Of a stretch of DNA of 64,000 bases, positions 38,781 to 50,689 are shown piece after piece. Location of the stretch: NCBI GenBank assembly GCA_040954595.2, contig CM082581.2:2170001-2234000 (forward strand). The letters are read 5' to 3'. A model generated the notes under the pieces. The model worked only from the letters and a program-made list of their open reading frames with translations, was not told where the DNA came from and made no database searches. The position numbers were made by a program, and so were the translations under genes. Source of the stretch: Balanoglossus misakiensis. Taxonomy: Eukaryota > Hemichordata. Position 1 is the stretch's first letter; every line of letters begins with the position of its first letter.

Positions 38781-39775
38781 CTAGCATGAAATAAGTGAAA
38801 AATGATTTTTAATAGGTTTTAACATGATTATCATACAATGACAAAGCAATTTGTAAGATTTGCCCCCATTACACATATTTCACTGTGAACAAAGTATATT
38901 TTAACAGAAATCCACAGACTCTATTGAATTCTATTGATGTCAATAGATTTTCTATTGAAAAATATTGTCAACCTTGAAATGGTTGAAAGAAATATTTTTC
39001 CCTAGTTTTTAGCAAATGTGTGCACATAATCAACACAAAACGACAAATGAATTTGTCAGGTTTGGCCCAACTACATATATTTCACTGTGAACAGTGTATT
39101 TTAACAAAAATCCACTGACTCTATTGAATTCTATTGCCGTCAATAGATTTTCTATTGAAAAATATTGTCAACCTTGAAATGGTTGAAAGAAATATTTTTC
39201 CCTAGTTTTTAGCAAATGTGTGCACATAATCATCACAAAATGACAAAGGAATTTGTCAGGTTTGGCCCAACTACATACATTTCACTGTGAACAGTGTATT
39301 TTAACAAAAATCCACTGTCTCTATTGAATTCTATTGCCGTCAATAGATTTTCTATTGAAAAATATTGCCAACCATGAAATAGGTGAAAGAAACATTTTCC
39401 CCTAGTTTTTAGCAAATGTGTGCACATAATCAACACAAAACGACAAATGAATTTGTCAGGTTTGGCCCAACTACATATATTTCACTGTGAACAGTGTATT
39501 TTAACAAAAATCCACTGACTCTATTGAATTCTATTGCCGTCAATAGATTTTCTATTGAAAAATATTGCCAACCATGAAATAGGTGAAAGAAACATTTTCC
39601 CCTAGTTTTTAGCAAATGTGTGCACATAATCATCACAAAATGACAAAGAGTTTGTCAGGTTTGCCCCAACTACATACATTTCACTGTGAACAGTGTATTT
39701 TAACAAAAATCCACTGTCTCTATTGAATTCTATTGCCGTCAATAGATTTTCTATTGAAAAATATTGCCAACCATG
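38781..39775. repeat. Tandem array of a 197-bp unit inside the left end
   Basis: About five units. Landmarks (TTTCACTGTGAAC, TCCACTG..TCTATTGAATTC, TCAATAGATTTTCTATTG, CCCTAGTTTTTAGCAAATG) step by about 197 bp, for instance 39,233 to 39,430. Each unit contains the inverted pair TCTATTGA / TCAATAGA also present at the very ends. The last two units are nearly identical, so local homogenisation is recent. Confidence 0.85.
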
Positions 39776-40101
39776 ACCGGACGCTAAGGATTTTGATTTA
39801 GGCGAAGATTGTATCGTTTGGCCATGGAAAGTAACCAGTTCACCCCGAGCAAACAGATACCAGTATACATTCAGCTCAAACACACAGCTATTCATTCTTA
39901 ATCATTCTATTTTATATTGTGAATGAATACTTGACAAATATGTCTCTGTAAATAATTCATTTATTACAATTTCAAAATGATATCTGCAAAACACTGGTAC
40001 ATATACAAATCTGTATATAAATACAAATCAGAAGAAACGGACTCTCAACTACAGTACTGGGGTAAGTGTTTGCTACCTACAGACTTTTTTTGCAGCCCTT
40101 A

Positions 40102-43100
40102 TCAGTCCCTTTCAAAAGGGTTGGGGAGTGGTGAGAGGTAAATTGACTCACCCATTCCAAGAACTACACATTTACGTCTCAAAAACGACGGTCGCACAGC
40201 AATTCTTTCATGTGAAATCTCACGCAGTGGTTTTACATGTGTACACTGTATGCCAATTTCATTGTCAACAAACATTGACCTCCCACTTAAACACCTACTG
40301 GCTATCAGGAATGATCTTTCATTACAGTGACAATCACCTTGGCATATGCAACCTGGCCTAAGAATTACAAGGTTTCTTATTACATACAATTGCTCATCTT
40401 GTCCCTGAAAATAATGGTTCGTTCTCTTTGCTGCCCTAGTGTAGCTACTTGTTGTGAACACAGCACCTGATATAGTGAATCTCTTGTAATATTTGGCATT
40501 CACATTCAAGATAGGGTGGCCCACAGCCTCCTCTATAGCTAACCTGTCTGTCAATCTTATTTCCCGTTTGTCAGCAGCTCCCATGGCCACAACCCCTGAG
40601 CAGCTATGAAAGTCCCTCTTTAAATGCACAATTCCTCTAGACAATTTGTCAAATAGTGGCCTCAGATCACTATCCTGTGGTATTATTGTGGATCTTCTTG
40701 ATAAATCTCTCCACAGACAGAATGTGTTTGATATCTGTGAAGGCACACTTTGAGTACCCTGAAATAGCTTCATGATTACACCATTGTGACTTTCAAACAC
40801 AAAGGAAGATGTAGCCCAGAGAGGTGCCCATTCCCTAACACTACTAGACAAATGCAGTAGAATGTGCATATTAAATGACATCACTTCTTTCCCATAAAGG
40901 CATTCAGTTTGAGTCACAAACTTTCTGATTGCCTGCTCTGCCAGATCAACAGAGCGGGCTGTTACTTTTTCCTGAAGTAACGTGTGGATTCCAAAAACCA
41001 GCAAAAACCAATGGTTCAGAAAAACTGCAGGTAACACACCTCTCAGAACAATTAAAGAATAGAAAAGGAGAAATGCCCTCCACTCCGAACCTTTCCAATA
41101 CTTTCTGTAATCTAACGATCGTGGTGTCCTGGTTATTTCATTTGGAGGAAACTGCTGCACCAAACAGGAATTAATTACACGTTGTTTAGCAGGGGCTAAG
41201 TACCAGGGTTTCTGCTTGTTTTCACTGTCAAGCCAAAGTGAGGTGATTTGCCTGACAACCCCTAATAAAACGCAATGCAAAAAATCAGGAACAAACCCTT
41301 TCACAATGTCGAAATTGGGAAGCAACATACACACACTGGGTCCCTTCACACCCAATATTGGTCGGTCTCTTTCAACCGCCTGCCTACAACAATCCTCATA
41401 CTGATCGTTATTCCTCAACTCAGGATGAGGAAGATCCTGTACACTATATACACGTGCATGACCATTGCCCTTTGCTATGTATTCCCCTGGGTGCAGGCAC
41501 CAGTCACATCCATACTGCCCATTATACTGTTTGCAATTGCGCATCAAAGGCCTGGCAGCTGAATCAGAAGAACACAATAACACATGGACACATGTTGTGA
41601 TTATCTCACCAGAACTTTGATTTCTCCAGGTAAAACCATCATTACCCAATTTCACACATTCTTCAACAAATGGTGCCAAAAAACAATCCATCTGTGGTTT
41701 GGATTGACCAAACCATAGGCCAGGCATGAGAATATTTTGTTTTTGACATTTTGGAGTCAGTTCTGTCACTACACACTGAATGGGCCATATTGAGAAACCA
41801 GAGGACTTAAAGGCAGGGACCCCATCACAATTCCAGAGAAGGGTTAAGTCATTATCTCTTATGATACCATTTTCAAGGAGATCTTGATAAATGGAGCCAT
41901 CCAATAAATTTGAAACTGACAATTCACTATTAATATTCTGATTTTCTAATAAATCTACAAGTTGGTCCTTGATTGGCATTACAATGAAAAAATTGTTATT
42001 TGCTACAGATATTTGCTCACTGAAAGGCTCATTACAGCTACCACAAGTGGTGTCAGTTTGAATTTCGCCCTCGGCACCAAGATATGCCATACAACTACAG
42101 CAATAGAAGTGCTTCTTACACGACACAGCTGTCTCAGCAAAACAGTTCTTAAAAAAGTATTGTGTTGCTGGTACAGTTTCTGGTGCTATCAGGTTAATGA
42201 CGTGCAACAAGTCTTTGAGAGCATCTTTCGTAAGTCGGTGTCTGAGGACAAAAGCCTGGAGAAGTAGACAAAGCTGTTCTGTTGTGACATTCATCTCTCC
42301 AGTTCCTTCTTCAGCTCCCTGAGAATTAGAAAAATAGTAGTACATTTAGAAAAATAGGACAACCAGAAATAACATGAACAATGCAATGGTCACACTCACA
42401 GGACTGACACATTTAATTGTGATTTGACATTTGTGAAAACAGGTTCTGATCTCTTATGCATTGATCACCAGATTTTGAAAACAGGGGTCATGCTCTAAAT
42501 AATAGGCCTCCTTGAGAATTAAAATAAATGCATTCACAACCATAGAGACACTAGCTTTCATACTTGTATTTTATAATAACGATGTGTATTAAGTTGCATT
42601 AACATATAAAACAGATTGATTAGTGGAATACTAAACGATGTTGTAATAGCTGTCATGTTTCTGTCAAGGAATCAATGTGTATATTGCACCATGTCCACTT
42701 TTTCAAGTTGTAAATGCACACCCTTCAGTAAGTACACTTACTTTGAAAGTAAATCATCAAAATAATGTAAAAAGTCATAGATCATAAGTGATTAAGGTAA
42801 GTTACCGCACAAAATTCAAATTGGCAACCATAAAATTTTTAAAGTCAAAAGCAGAACCTACCAATTCATCACCACTTTCTCCTGTGCCCGTCCCATTAGT
42901 GTTTTCGTTTGATATGCGTGTGTGTATAATTTCTTCACTTTCTTCAATCTCTCCACTTCCGCCACTCAGTAAGTTGACATGTGACGTTTCCTGAGGTGGT
43001 ACTTGGTCATCTATGATGAATGATGTCTGATCATCTGATGTTTCGTCGGCTGATAAATAGTCATCTGTGTCTGGTTCTGTAGTGCTGTATTCATCAATGT

Positions 43101-43910
43101 CTGTATCTCTGTGAGAGAAAGTTAGTCCACTTCGATAACTGTCATGAGAGGCGTTACCATCATATAAATATTCATCATTGCCACTTTCAGATTGGTAGTC
43201 ACTATTTACAGAACAACTGTCAGTGTCGATGGCGATATCATCAGTCTGAAAGATATGAATAGAATGTGGTTAAGATATGTATTTCAGTATAGCGGGACTA
43301 CATAATGCATATTACATCATTTGATTCTAAATCTCAGAGGAAAGTGCTAATGCTTTAATAGTTCTTATAAAGAAAAGTAGGCTGGTGTCAGTAAGGACCT
43401 GTTTTTTTTTGTTTTTTTCCCTAAATATTCGTAGTACTAAATTATTTTTCAATTAAAAAATACTGCAGCGGCATAAATGCTGCTATATTTAGACAAAGAG
43501 TTGGAGATGTACAAGCTAGCCTTTTGGACTTTAATAAAACCAAAAAGAACAGAAATAAAATGCATACACTACCTATGACACCCTATAATTATAACAATCA
43601 CCGAGAAATGACAGACAATGCCAGTTTTCGCCCGGCGCTTGCTGCAGTTCCGTAGCCAGCAACTTTCCTCGATGTGTGTGTTACGGAAGGGGCACCTTTC
43701 CGTAACACACACATCGAGGAATGTTGCAGGCTACGGAACTGCAGCTGCAGCAAGCGCGGCGCATACTTCAGGCCGTGGTAAAAAAAGAGCTACACTTACC
43801 TCTAAACCATGTTTATCGCGAATTCGCCATCTAAACAAGGTTCTCTTTGGAATACTGACTTCGGTATCATTTAGGTAACGCTTGTATGGACCGCGCACGA
43901 CCCTCGACAT
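40102..43910 (-). CDS. TNP2-type (CACTA/EnSpm-like) transposase, 3 exons, about 903 aa
   Basis: Predicted exons are 43,800-43,910, 42,862-43,245 and 40,102-42,318, all joined in phase 0 with GT/AG borders, without stops. Exon 1 (MSRVVRGPYKRYL..) is short and basic. Exon 2 is strongly acidic (many Asp, Glu, Ser). Exon 3 holds the enzyme: a Cys-rich segment (CFAETAVSCKKHFYCCSC, then CGSC) at about 224-260, LLWNCDGVPAFKSSGFSIWP with a likely catalytic Asp near 330, a CDWC knuckle near 437, VPDFLHCVLLGV near 508-519, MSFNMHILLHL near 645, and FESHNGVIMKLFQGTQ with a likely catalytic Glu near 674. This is the layout of TNP2 transposases, which cut and join the element ends. A minus-strand AATAAA lies at 39,960-39,965. 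A start further upstream in exon 3 would read through the intron and is unlikely. The frame is intact, so the gene may be functional. Confidence 0.8.
42319..42861 (-). other. Intron 2 of the TNP2-type transposase
   Basis: Bounded by GTAGGT at 42,861-42,856 and TTCTCAG at 42,325-42,319 on the minus strand. No other feature. Confidence 0.7.
43635..43758. other. Long near-perfect hairpin in intron 1 of the transposase gene
   Basis: Arms of about 58-60 bp. GCGCTTGCTGCAG, TTCCGTAGCC, CCTCGATGTGTGTGTTACGG on the left are answered in reverse on the right, with one 6-base insertion (GCTGCA) and about two mismatches. The loop is only some 5 bases (near 43,692). It lies within intron 1 of the transposase gene, so it would be transcribed as a stable stem. 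It may be a small foldback insertion, or a source of small RNA against the transposase message. Confidence 0.8.
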
Positions 43911-44339
43911 GTCTCTTCCGCGACCTGATGATCTAGTGAATCAGCTGTGCAAGCGTCGGTGACTGCGGTGCATGCTGGGTGATAGATATGGCATCATCTC
44001 AAGTACAAATTTTAACGTTCCGATCGATCTGTGGTACTACTTTAAGGTGAATTTTGGCGTTTCAAAATAAAGTGAATGATATCTTAACGTGTTTTTTTTT
44101 CAAATAACATCTCAGCTCTAAGAAATGCTGTATTTTAAAATCACATGACCTACTGCATGACCTTTGACTCTTCTCATAAACGCCCGCATTTCTTACCCAG
44201 CATGCATCGAGGTAAATAAATAGTCGGCGAACTCCTGACCTTTTACAGCTGATTCAGTAACCACCGAAGACACACTACGCGTCACTCGCTACCAGCTCCG
44301 CTTAAGATTTCGCTATTTACGAACGTCGATCTAGTCACC
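43911..44339. promoter_or_regulatory. Shared divergent promoter of transposase and BEN genes
   Basis: Only 429 bp separate the two start codons. An 11-base word, GCATGCTGGGT (43,970-43,980), returns as its exact inverse ACCCAGCATGC (44,195-44,205), one near each gene. On the minus strand the first reads ACCCAGCATGCACCGCA, a good match to the ZNF143/THAP11 promoter motif (core CCCA..ATGCACCGC). The second matches the core only. No TATA box is obvious near either start. Bidirectional transcription is inferred. Confidence 0.6.
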
Positions 44340-47300
44340 ATGAAGTACGCTTTATTTGATTTTTACGAAGAAAAGAGTGTTGAAGTTGGTGAGACGAATT
44401 GGATAGAAGATCTCGATGAAGACGACGTTATGTGTTTTGACTTCGACGAAGATTGTGCTGTCCAGTGGTCATCAAAGAAGGCAGGAAGAGATCCGGCGAG
44501 ATATGTAGCAAAAGTTATCAAGTTTAGCGGTAAGAATTGTTTGGATTTTTTCAAAACTCAAAAAAAACGTGTCAGGTAGAAACATTTCCCAATGTTGAAG
44601 ACGTTCATTGTAGAAAGTTACCTTTATCTCGATCCCAGGGTCTTGGGCTCCCTTGAACCAAACACAGCTTGTTTACTTCCTGTTCATTGTTATACTATTT
44701 GCATAACAAAACGAGTTGCCAGGAAAGCCAGCAACCCCTTTGTTTTACTTTGTGACACAATTTTTTTACGTGGTTTGTGTTGTGCATTTTTGATCGTCAG
44801 CAAAAGTTTCTCATTCAGTTGTGTGTGTGTGTGTTTTTCACAACCAGGTCATAATGTTTATCTTTACAGATGACAGGCAGGAGCTGTTGCGACTAGCCAA
44901 CGTCTATGTCAAAAAAGGGGTGAACACAAACATTAAGACTCCAGAATATGGACGGGGGAAACGTGAAAAGGCACCAAAGAGAATCTACACCGACAGCGAA
45001 GATGATGAAGATGATTATGTACCGGTAAGTTGATATTTAACTACCATGTGGCTGATGCAGAATTCAATATGATTTATCTAGGTACAGATGATATTAATTT
45101 CTCGTTGTCAATATAAACACCCATTTTCAAAACTCCATGCCAAGTGTTCAGAAGTATCTCACAATAATCATTTCATTTCTTTTTTAGGAAAAAAATAACT
45201 TGAATAAAAAAAGAAGATCAGCCAAAAGAATTCGTCTTTAAATTTGCTGAGAAAGTTAGAAAGCAAGAAGACATCTGAAGTTCGTAAAAAAATGGAGGAG
45301 GATGTCCAGTCACTTAAGTCTGTAAGTACTGGCAATGTCATACGCCACAATTTCTGCCCCTGAAGCATATACTTTTACTTCCAAACTTGCACAAAAGCTA
45401 AAATAATGCTGACGTATAAGAGAGTGTTGTGAGCTTGTGTGGCTTAATTATGAAACAGGGATTGCACTAGTGTTTGCTCAGAATGAGTCCCTGTCACATG
45501 AAATTAAAGACAGGAAATTAAAATTTTTGTATTTATGTGAGAGATGGGACCCCTCTGTGTAAAAAGTAAGAGTCCCCCTGAAAAGTTCGGGAAGCAAAAT
45601 ATGGGGTTAACGCAACCCCTGCAAAATGTATCTTTAAAATGTGAGCAAAGTTATGCAATTATTGAAACTAATAATATTTCCATCAAAAAGTGACTGCAGT
45701 TCAGTGCTGTTGATGGGTAAATATCACAAGCATGTTGAAATCCATGTATGAACTGTGTTGTTATTGTTGACAACTGTGATTTTTAGTCTATTTCATTAAT
45801 GTTCCTCTGCATTCTAGAGTTCACTCCGTGCTTCAACACCAGTGTCCAGTGGCTCAGAAGGCTATGATGAGGACAAGCTACACCAAGAAATAAGGGAATT
45901 GAAGGAGGAAAATGCTGCACTACGCTATTCTCTTCGAGTGTTAAAAGGTAAAAGAATATTGATACACGCATTGAATAAAGTCAGTGGATTGTTTTAGTTC
46001 TTGTATATTTTTAATGCAATGAGTAGGTTTTAGCTGAATCAAATTATTTTGTCAGTGTTTTTTTTGTTTTATTTTTAGAAATATCAAAAGTCAACAGCCA
46101 AAATATGCCACAGAATGACTGTTTTTGAAAATACTCATGAATATCACAAAAGAACATCATTTTCGGCATTTTTTTGACGAGAAATTGAAGTATCAAGGAC
46201 TCCATATATGTTTTGAAATACAAAGTAAAATGTTACCATAATTAATTTATAAATGAAAAACATTTAATTTATTCACTTGTACATGATGACTAAGCTGGGC
46301 AAGCTGTAACTTACCTTTTTCAGCACCAATGAAAGCCTTCATTTGTGACCAGCTTTCTCAAACTATGTGTTTTGTAGTTACTTGACAATAGTTTGATAAT
46401 GCTGGTCAGTATGTAAACATCTCAGTTCACCACAATTAAAATAATTTTGTTTATGGATGATGGTCCACTGTCTTATTGGTTAACAATATTTTTTTGCCAG
46501 GATTGTCTCTTTTTTATTCCTTTTCCTATGAACTATTGGAGTTAAATCAATGAACATATGTCCTATACCTCTATTTTCTAATCTTTTCAAATGGTATAGA
46601 GTTACCTGGCCTGCTTGGACAAATTGCTGATGTAAAAAGAACATTTGGTGTAAAGACTGGTGCACCTGCAGTCTCAAAGACAAATAACTCCAGTGGAACA
46701 CATGATGCCCAATTGAACAGTGAAGAGGTAACTGTTGACATCTATTTCAATTTATCATGAATGTCTGATTTCAGGAATCTGCATAGACATAGTCATAGTC
46801 ATTCAAATAATACTTCTGCTTCTTAGGTTCAACCATATGGCCTAAGTAAGAAAATTCTTTGTTCTGCATGTGTATGTTTTGCGAGATTTCATGAAAAAAA
46901 CTTTTCTGCCTGCAAATGTTTGTATACATGCTTTGGGAAATGTGATTGGAACACCTGCATGCTTGCAGAATGTCACATTTGAGTGCAACTTAACAGGGTG
47001 AAAAATTAGTTTCTGCTGAGATTCTTGATAAGGTGCTTGTATTACATGGAAACTATCGAGTAAATATTAAATTTACCTGTTAAAAATTTCTGTGTTTCTG
47101 AACTTGTGCACTTACCTATCAAAATCTGAGTGGATGCAAAACAAAGAATTTAATTATTTTGGTCATAAAGTTTTTGTTTATTTATCTGCAGACCTGATGA
47201 TTGCAACTCTGTTTAGAACAGATCATGGCTCTGCAACTTTACTTCCATGGAAAATGTGGTTGTATTGTTAGAGCTGTTGATTTCATAGAAAATAGAAAGT

Positions 47301-48166
47301 ATTGTAAGAACTCTGTGATAGAGTTTTTACTGTACTTTCTATTTTATCAGGTTTTCTATGACAGAAATCATATTTATTTTGTGTCTGCCTCTAGTGTTAC
47401 CAATTATTTTGGTCTTTTTCAGATTTTGGTCAATGATGAGATGATAGTAACTGCCAAGCAGCTGAGCCGCGTTGACAAATCAACAGCGAAGAAAATGACG
47501 TATGATTTGATGGCAGTGGTGTTTGATAGGGAAACACTCAGGACTCATTCGTATAGTGGCAGAGTGTGCAACTCAGTCAAGGGTTCTTTACCCAAACCAG
47601 CGCTGGATGCCGACAAAATAAGAGCCATTAAAGGTATGTAGGTATTAAGTTACTTATCATCTCCAATTATTAATTTGCTATTTTAGGTCATAGGAATACA
47701 CAAAGATATATTGGCATTTTGTATATTTGGAGTGATCAGTGATGTATACCTCTTTAACATAGTGTAACCTGCTGTAGATAGGGTGCAAATTTTGCAGTGC
47801 TTTTGCAAAATCTGCTTTGGTCTGCTAATGGAGACCTGTATGTGGAATGAGATAGGCCATCTTTAAAAAGTTGTAAAAGCGTTTAAGGGACTGCAAATCA
47901 AATATACCATTCTCTCTACCGTAACCTTGATATATTTTCATTTAGTTTGTTCTTTGTTTCTGGCGGTTAGGTTTTAGAAAAAAAAAATATAGTATGGCAA
48001 ACAAAGACATCTCTAAGGTTTGAGCTTTGGTTCAGTACAATTTCATTCAGCAATTATTTTTCTCTGTTTCCCCACAGATATTGTATGCAGCAAGTTTGAC
48101 TGCAAGGTTGCTGAGGTAGAGCAGTACATTAAAATGAAAATTTACTCCGAAGCAAAACACAAGTAG
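44340..48166 (+). CDS. BEN-domain protein, 7 exons, transposon-borne
   Basis: Exons: 44,340-44,529; 44,870-45,024; 45,188 or 45,214-45,321; 45,818-45,947; 46,600-46,727; 47,423-47,633; 48,078-48,166, with GT/AG borders and matching phases. Length is about 336-345 aa. Exon 1 is acidic (YALFDFYEEKSVEV..WIEDLDEDDV), like the N-terminus of several BEN proteins. Exon 2 ends in a basic then acidic stretch (KRIYTDSEDDEDD). Exon 4 is a coiled coil (EIRELKEENAALRYSLRVLK). Exons 6-7 form the BEN fold (ILVNDEMIVTAKQLSRVDKS, MTYDLMAVVFDRETLRTHS, ending KDIVCSKFDCKVAEVEQYIK), a DNA-binding or adaptor module. From the first acceptor, exon 3 breaks frame at an A7 run (45,206-45,212). A downstream AG (45,212-45,213) restores it. 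AATAAA is at 48,255-48,260. It probably binds element DNA or regulates the transposase; that role is inference. Confidence 0.75.
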
Positions 48167-48494
48167 TGTGGTTAACTGTTTCATTTATGTGTTTTGCTTA
48201 TCTTTATTTATTTAAACTCTATTTTTCATGTCACCTTTTTTATTGATTTATTGCAATAAAATGTTAAGTTTTAATTTGATGAGTATGTTGGTTTTTTCTC
48301 AAATATTTCACTGAAAGCCAGCAGAAAACTAATTTGACTGAGGCAACACTGTATTTAGCACATTTATGTGTTAATATTAAACAACAGACTGAAAGAATAT
48401 GCTGAGTATTCAGTGAAGTATTTTTTTTTATAAATATCAATCTTTTTGCCCCAATCCCACCCCTCTGTCTTTGGTAACCAGATAATACAGGATC

Positions 48495-49270
48495 AATACA
48501 CATCTATAACTCTTCTATAGAAGTTCAATAGAAAATCAATTGAAATCTATATCTCTTCTATAGAAAATCAATACACATCTATAACTCTTTTATAGAAGTT
48601 CAATAGAAAATCAATTGAAATCTATATCTCTTCTATAGAAAATCAATAGCATATCAATGGAAATCTAGATCTCTTCTATAGAAAATCAATACACATCGAT
48701 AACTCTTCTATAGAAAATCAATTGAAATCTATATCTCTTCTATAGAAAATCAATACACATCGATAACTCTTCTATAGAAAATCAATAGAATATCAATTGA
48801 AATCTATATCTCTTCTATAGAAAATCAATACACATCTATAACGCTTTTATAGAAGTTCAATAGAAAATCAATTGAAATCTAGATCTCTTCTATAGAAAAT
48901 CAATACACATCGATAACTCTTCTATAGAAAATCAATAGAATATCAATTGAAATCTATATCTCTTCTATAGAAAATCAATACACATCGATAACTCTTCTAT
49001 AGAAAATCAATAGAATATCAATTGAAATCTATATCTCTTCTATAGAAAATCAATACACATCTATAACTCTTTTATAGAAGTTCAATAGAAAATCAATTGA
49101 AATCTATATCTCTTCTATAGAAAATCAATACACATCGATAACTCTTCTATAGAAAATCAATAGAATATCAATTGAAATCTATATCTCTTCTATAGAAAAT
49201 CAATACACATCTATAACTCTTCTATAGAAGTTCAATAGAAAATCAATTGAAATCTATATCTCTTCTATAG
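48495..49270. repeat. Tandem array of a 75-bp unit inside the right end
   Basis: About ten units, each with CAATACACATC(G/T)ATAACTC, TTCTATAGAA, TCAATAGAA and TCAATTGAAATCTATATCTC words. Some units carry TTTTATAGAAGTTCAATAG instead, giving an irregular alternation of two variants. The array is much denser in CTATAGAA than the left array. Confidence 0.85.
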
Positions 49271-49418
49271 AAGTTTAATTGAAAAGTGGCCAAAAGTCCA
49301 TAGAAGTCAATAGAATTTCCATAGAAATTCCATTGAGTTTCCATGGAATATCCATTGATTCTTAATAGAAATTTTTATTGAAAAGCAATAGAAGTTCTAT
49401 AGAACTTTTTCGTAAGGG
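49271..49418. repeat. Right terminal and sub-terminal repeats of the CACTA-like element
   Basis: Mixed TCAATAGAA, CCATAGAA and CTATAGAA words end in AGTTCTATAGAACTTTTTCG and TAAGGG, the inverse of the left end. Confidence 0.75.
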
Positions 49419-49539
49419 TACATCCATACAGACGCAACCGATCTCATGAGGTACCACCAGTATATACAAATGGGACCTAAAGATATTTCGGTGCAACTTG
49501 TAGACTGCATCATATATATATATTGTGTTGTCGCCCAAA

Positions 49540-49540
49540 T

Positions 49541-49571
<31 letters not shown>

Positions 49572-49580
49572 GGGGGGGGG
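49540..49580. repeat. (TG)n microsatellite followed by poly-G
   Basis: TG repeat of about 14 units then about ten G. Confidence 0.9.
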
Positions 49581-50689
49581 GTTCCCAATGTGCCCTTCCT
49601 ATGATATCTGCAATAATTGTAGCCTAGATGGGATGATTGATCAAGCCCATAAGCGATCAACCAGCCCACCAAAGCTACAATTATTGCACCTATTCCTATG
49701 ATAGCTGGATCCATAGGGTAAACTGTACAAAACAAATAAGTGTCAGTATAAAATGTGGTAACTTTTGGCGTTTGTTTCTTCCCACTGAATTTCGACATCG
49801 CAAAGTGATTTCAGATGTCAGTTTATATTTATAATAACATTACTGCCACTAAGAAATATGAATGAAGTTGCACAGTTCATATAAACATTACACCACTGGC
49901 AACTGTGCTATATCATGCCACTTTTATGACCCCTTTTGACCTCTACATCCTGGCTTTTTGTCGGTGTGAGTATACAATTTCGAGTTTACCAACCATGCTA
50001 TTGAATCAATGCATTTTTTCTCATCCTTGAACAAAACTGGTGAACATTGCCTGTTAGAAAAGGTTAGCTGTTCAACATTGAATGATGAATGATGTCAAAC
50101 CAACAAATCACCAGGATGTAAGGTCACACAGGGGTCATGAAAGAGGCCTGTAAGATACTCTTGTTCTCTGCCCACTTTCTAACCCTGCTGTCACTACCAG
50201 CAGCAGGAATGGGACAGGGGACCAGGCTATATCTATAGGACTGTTTGCTAACATTAAGTGTGTTTACTTGAGTAAGTTGGGTACTATAAAAAGAATTGTC
50301 ACCATTACTGTAGGGGGAGACATGAGTCTACCTGGTTGATTTATATTTTACATAATGTGCTTAGATTAATAGAAATAATTTATGCATAGTTACTTAGGAA
50401 CACTTCCATAACTAGTCTGCATTTTGCCTCTGCCAAATAGTAAAGAAAAAACATCAGAGAATAGGCAGAGTAGAAACTAAACTGCACTCTCCTAAATATA
50501 AAATGGTTTACCCCTAAGTCTAATGTGATGCATAGTGTGATTCAATCTGTGTCAATAAAATTGCAACCACATCAGTGTTCAGTGAAAACAGTATGTGACA
50601 TACTTTTCCACCTGACCAAATCTATTAGAAACACATTTTTTAAAGAAATTGTTTTAAAGGGGCAGCTGCTATGACATTTGGGATTAATA
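49581..50689. other. Mostly non-coding; small membrane-like frame on minus strand
   Basis: On the minus strand near 49,600-49,715 a frame reads MDPAIIGIGAIIVALVGWLI then AYGLDQSS, a plausible single membrane span, but part of the coding strand forms a hairpin (GCAATAATTGTAGC and its inverse, 49,610 and 49,675). There is no splice or promoter context, so I do not call a gene. The remainder shows nothing. Confidence 0.25.

Larger units (their letters stand above)
38568..49418. mobile_element. CACTA/EnSpm-like DNA transposon, 10.85 kb, with transposase and BEN genes
   Basis: Both ends carry CCCTTACGAAAAAG followed by TTCTATAGAACT, in inverted orientation (38,568 onward and 49,418 backward). Just inside, each end has many CTATAGAA and TCAATAGA words in both orientations, followed by longer tandem arrays. 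Between them are a transposase gene on the minus strand (40,102-43,910) and a BEN-domain gene on the plus strand (44,340-48,166), divergent from one promoter. Sub-terminal repeat arrays plus a TNP2-type transposase are hallmarks of CACTA elements. The terminal bases are not the usual CACTA/G, and I see no clean target duplication (GT left, TA right). The exact superfamily is therefore likely but not certain. Confidence 0.8.

Noticed and set aside
41216-42267. Plus-strand frames of 62-101 codons over 40.1-42.3 kb
   Set aside because: They are antisense shadows of the 738-codon third exon of the TNP2-type transposase.
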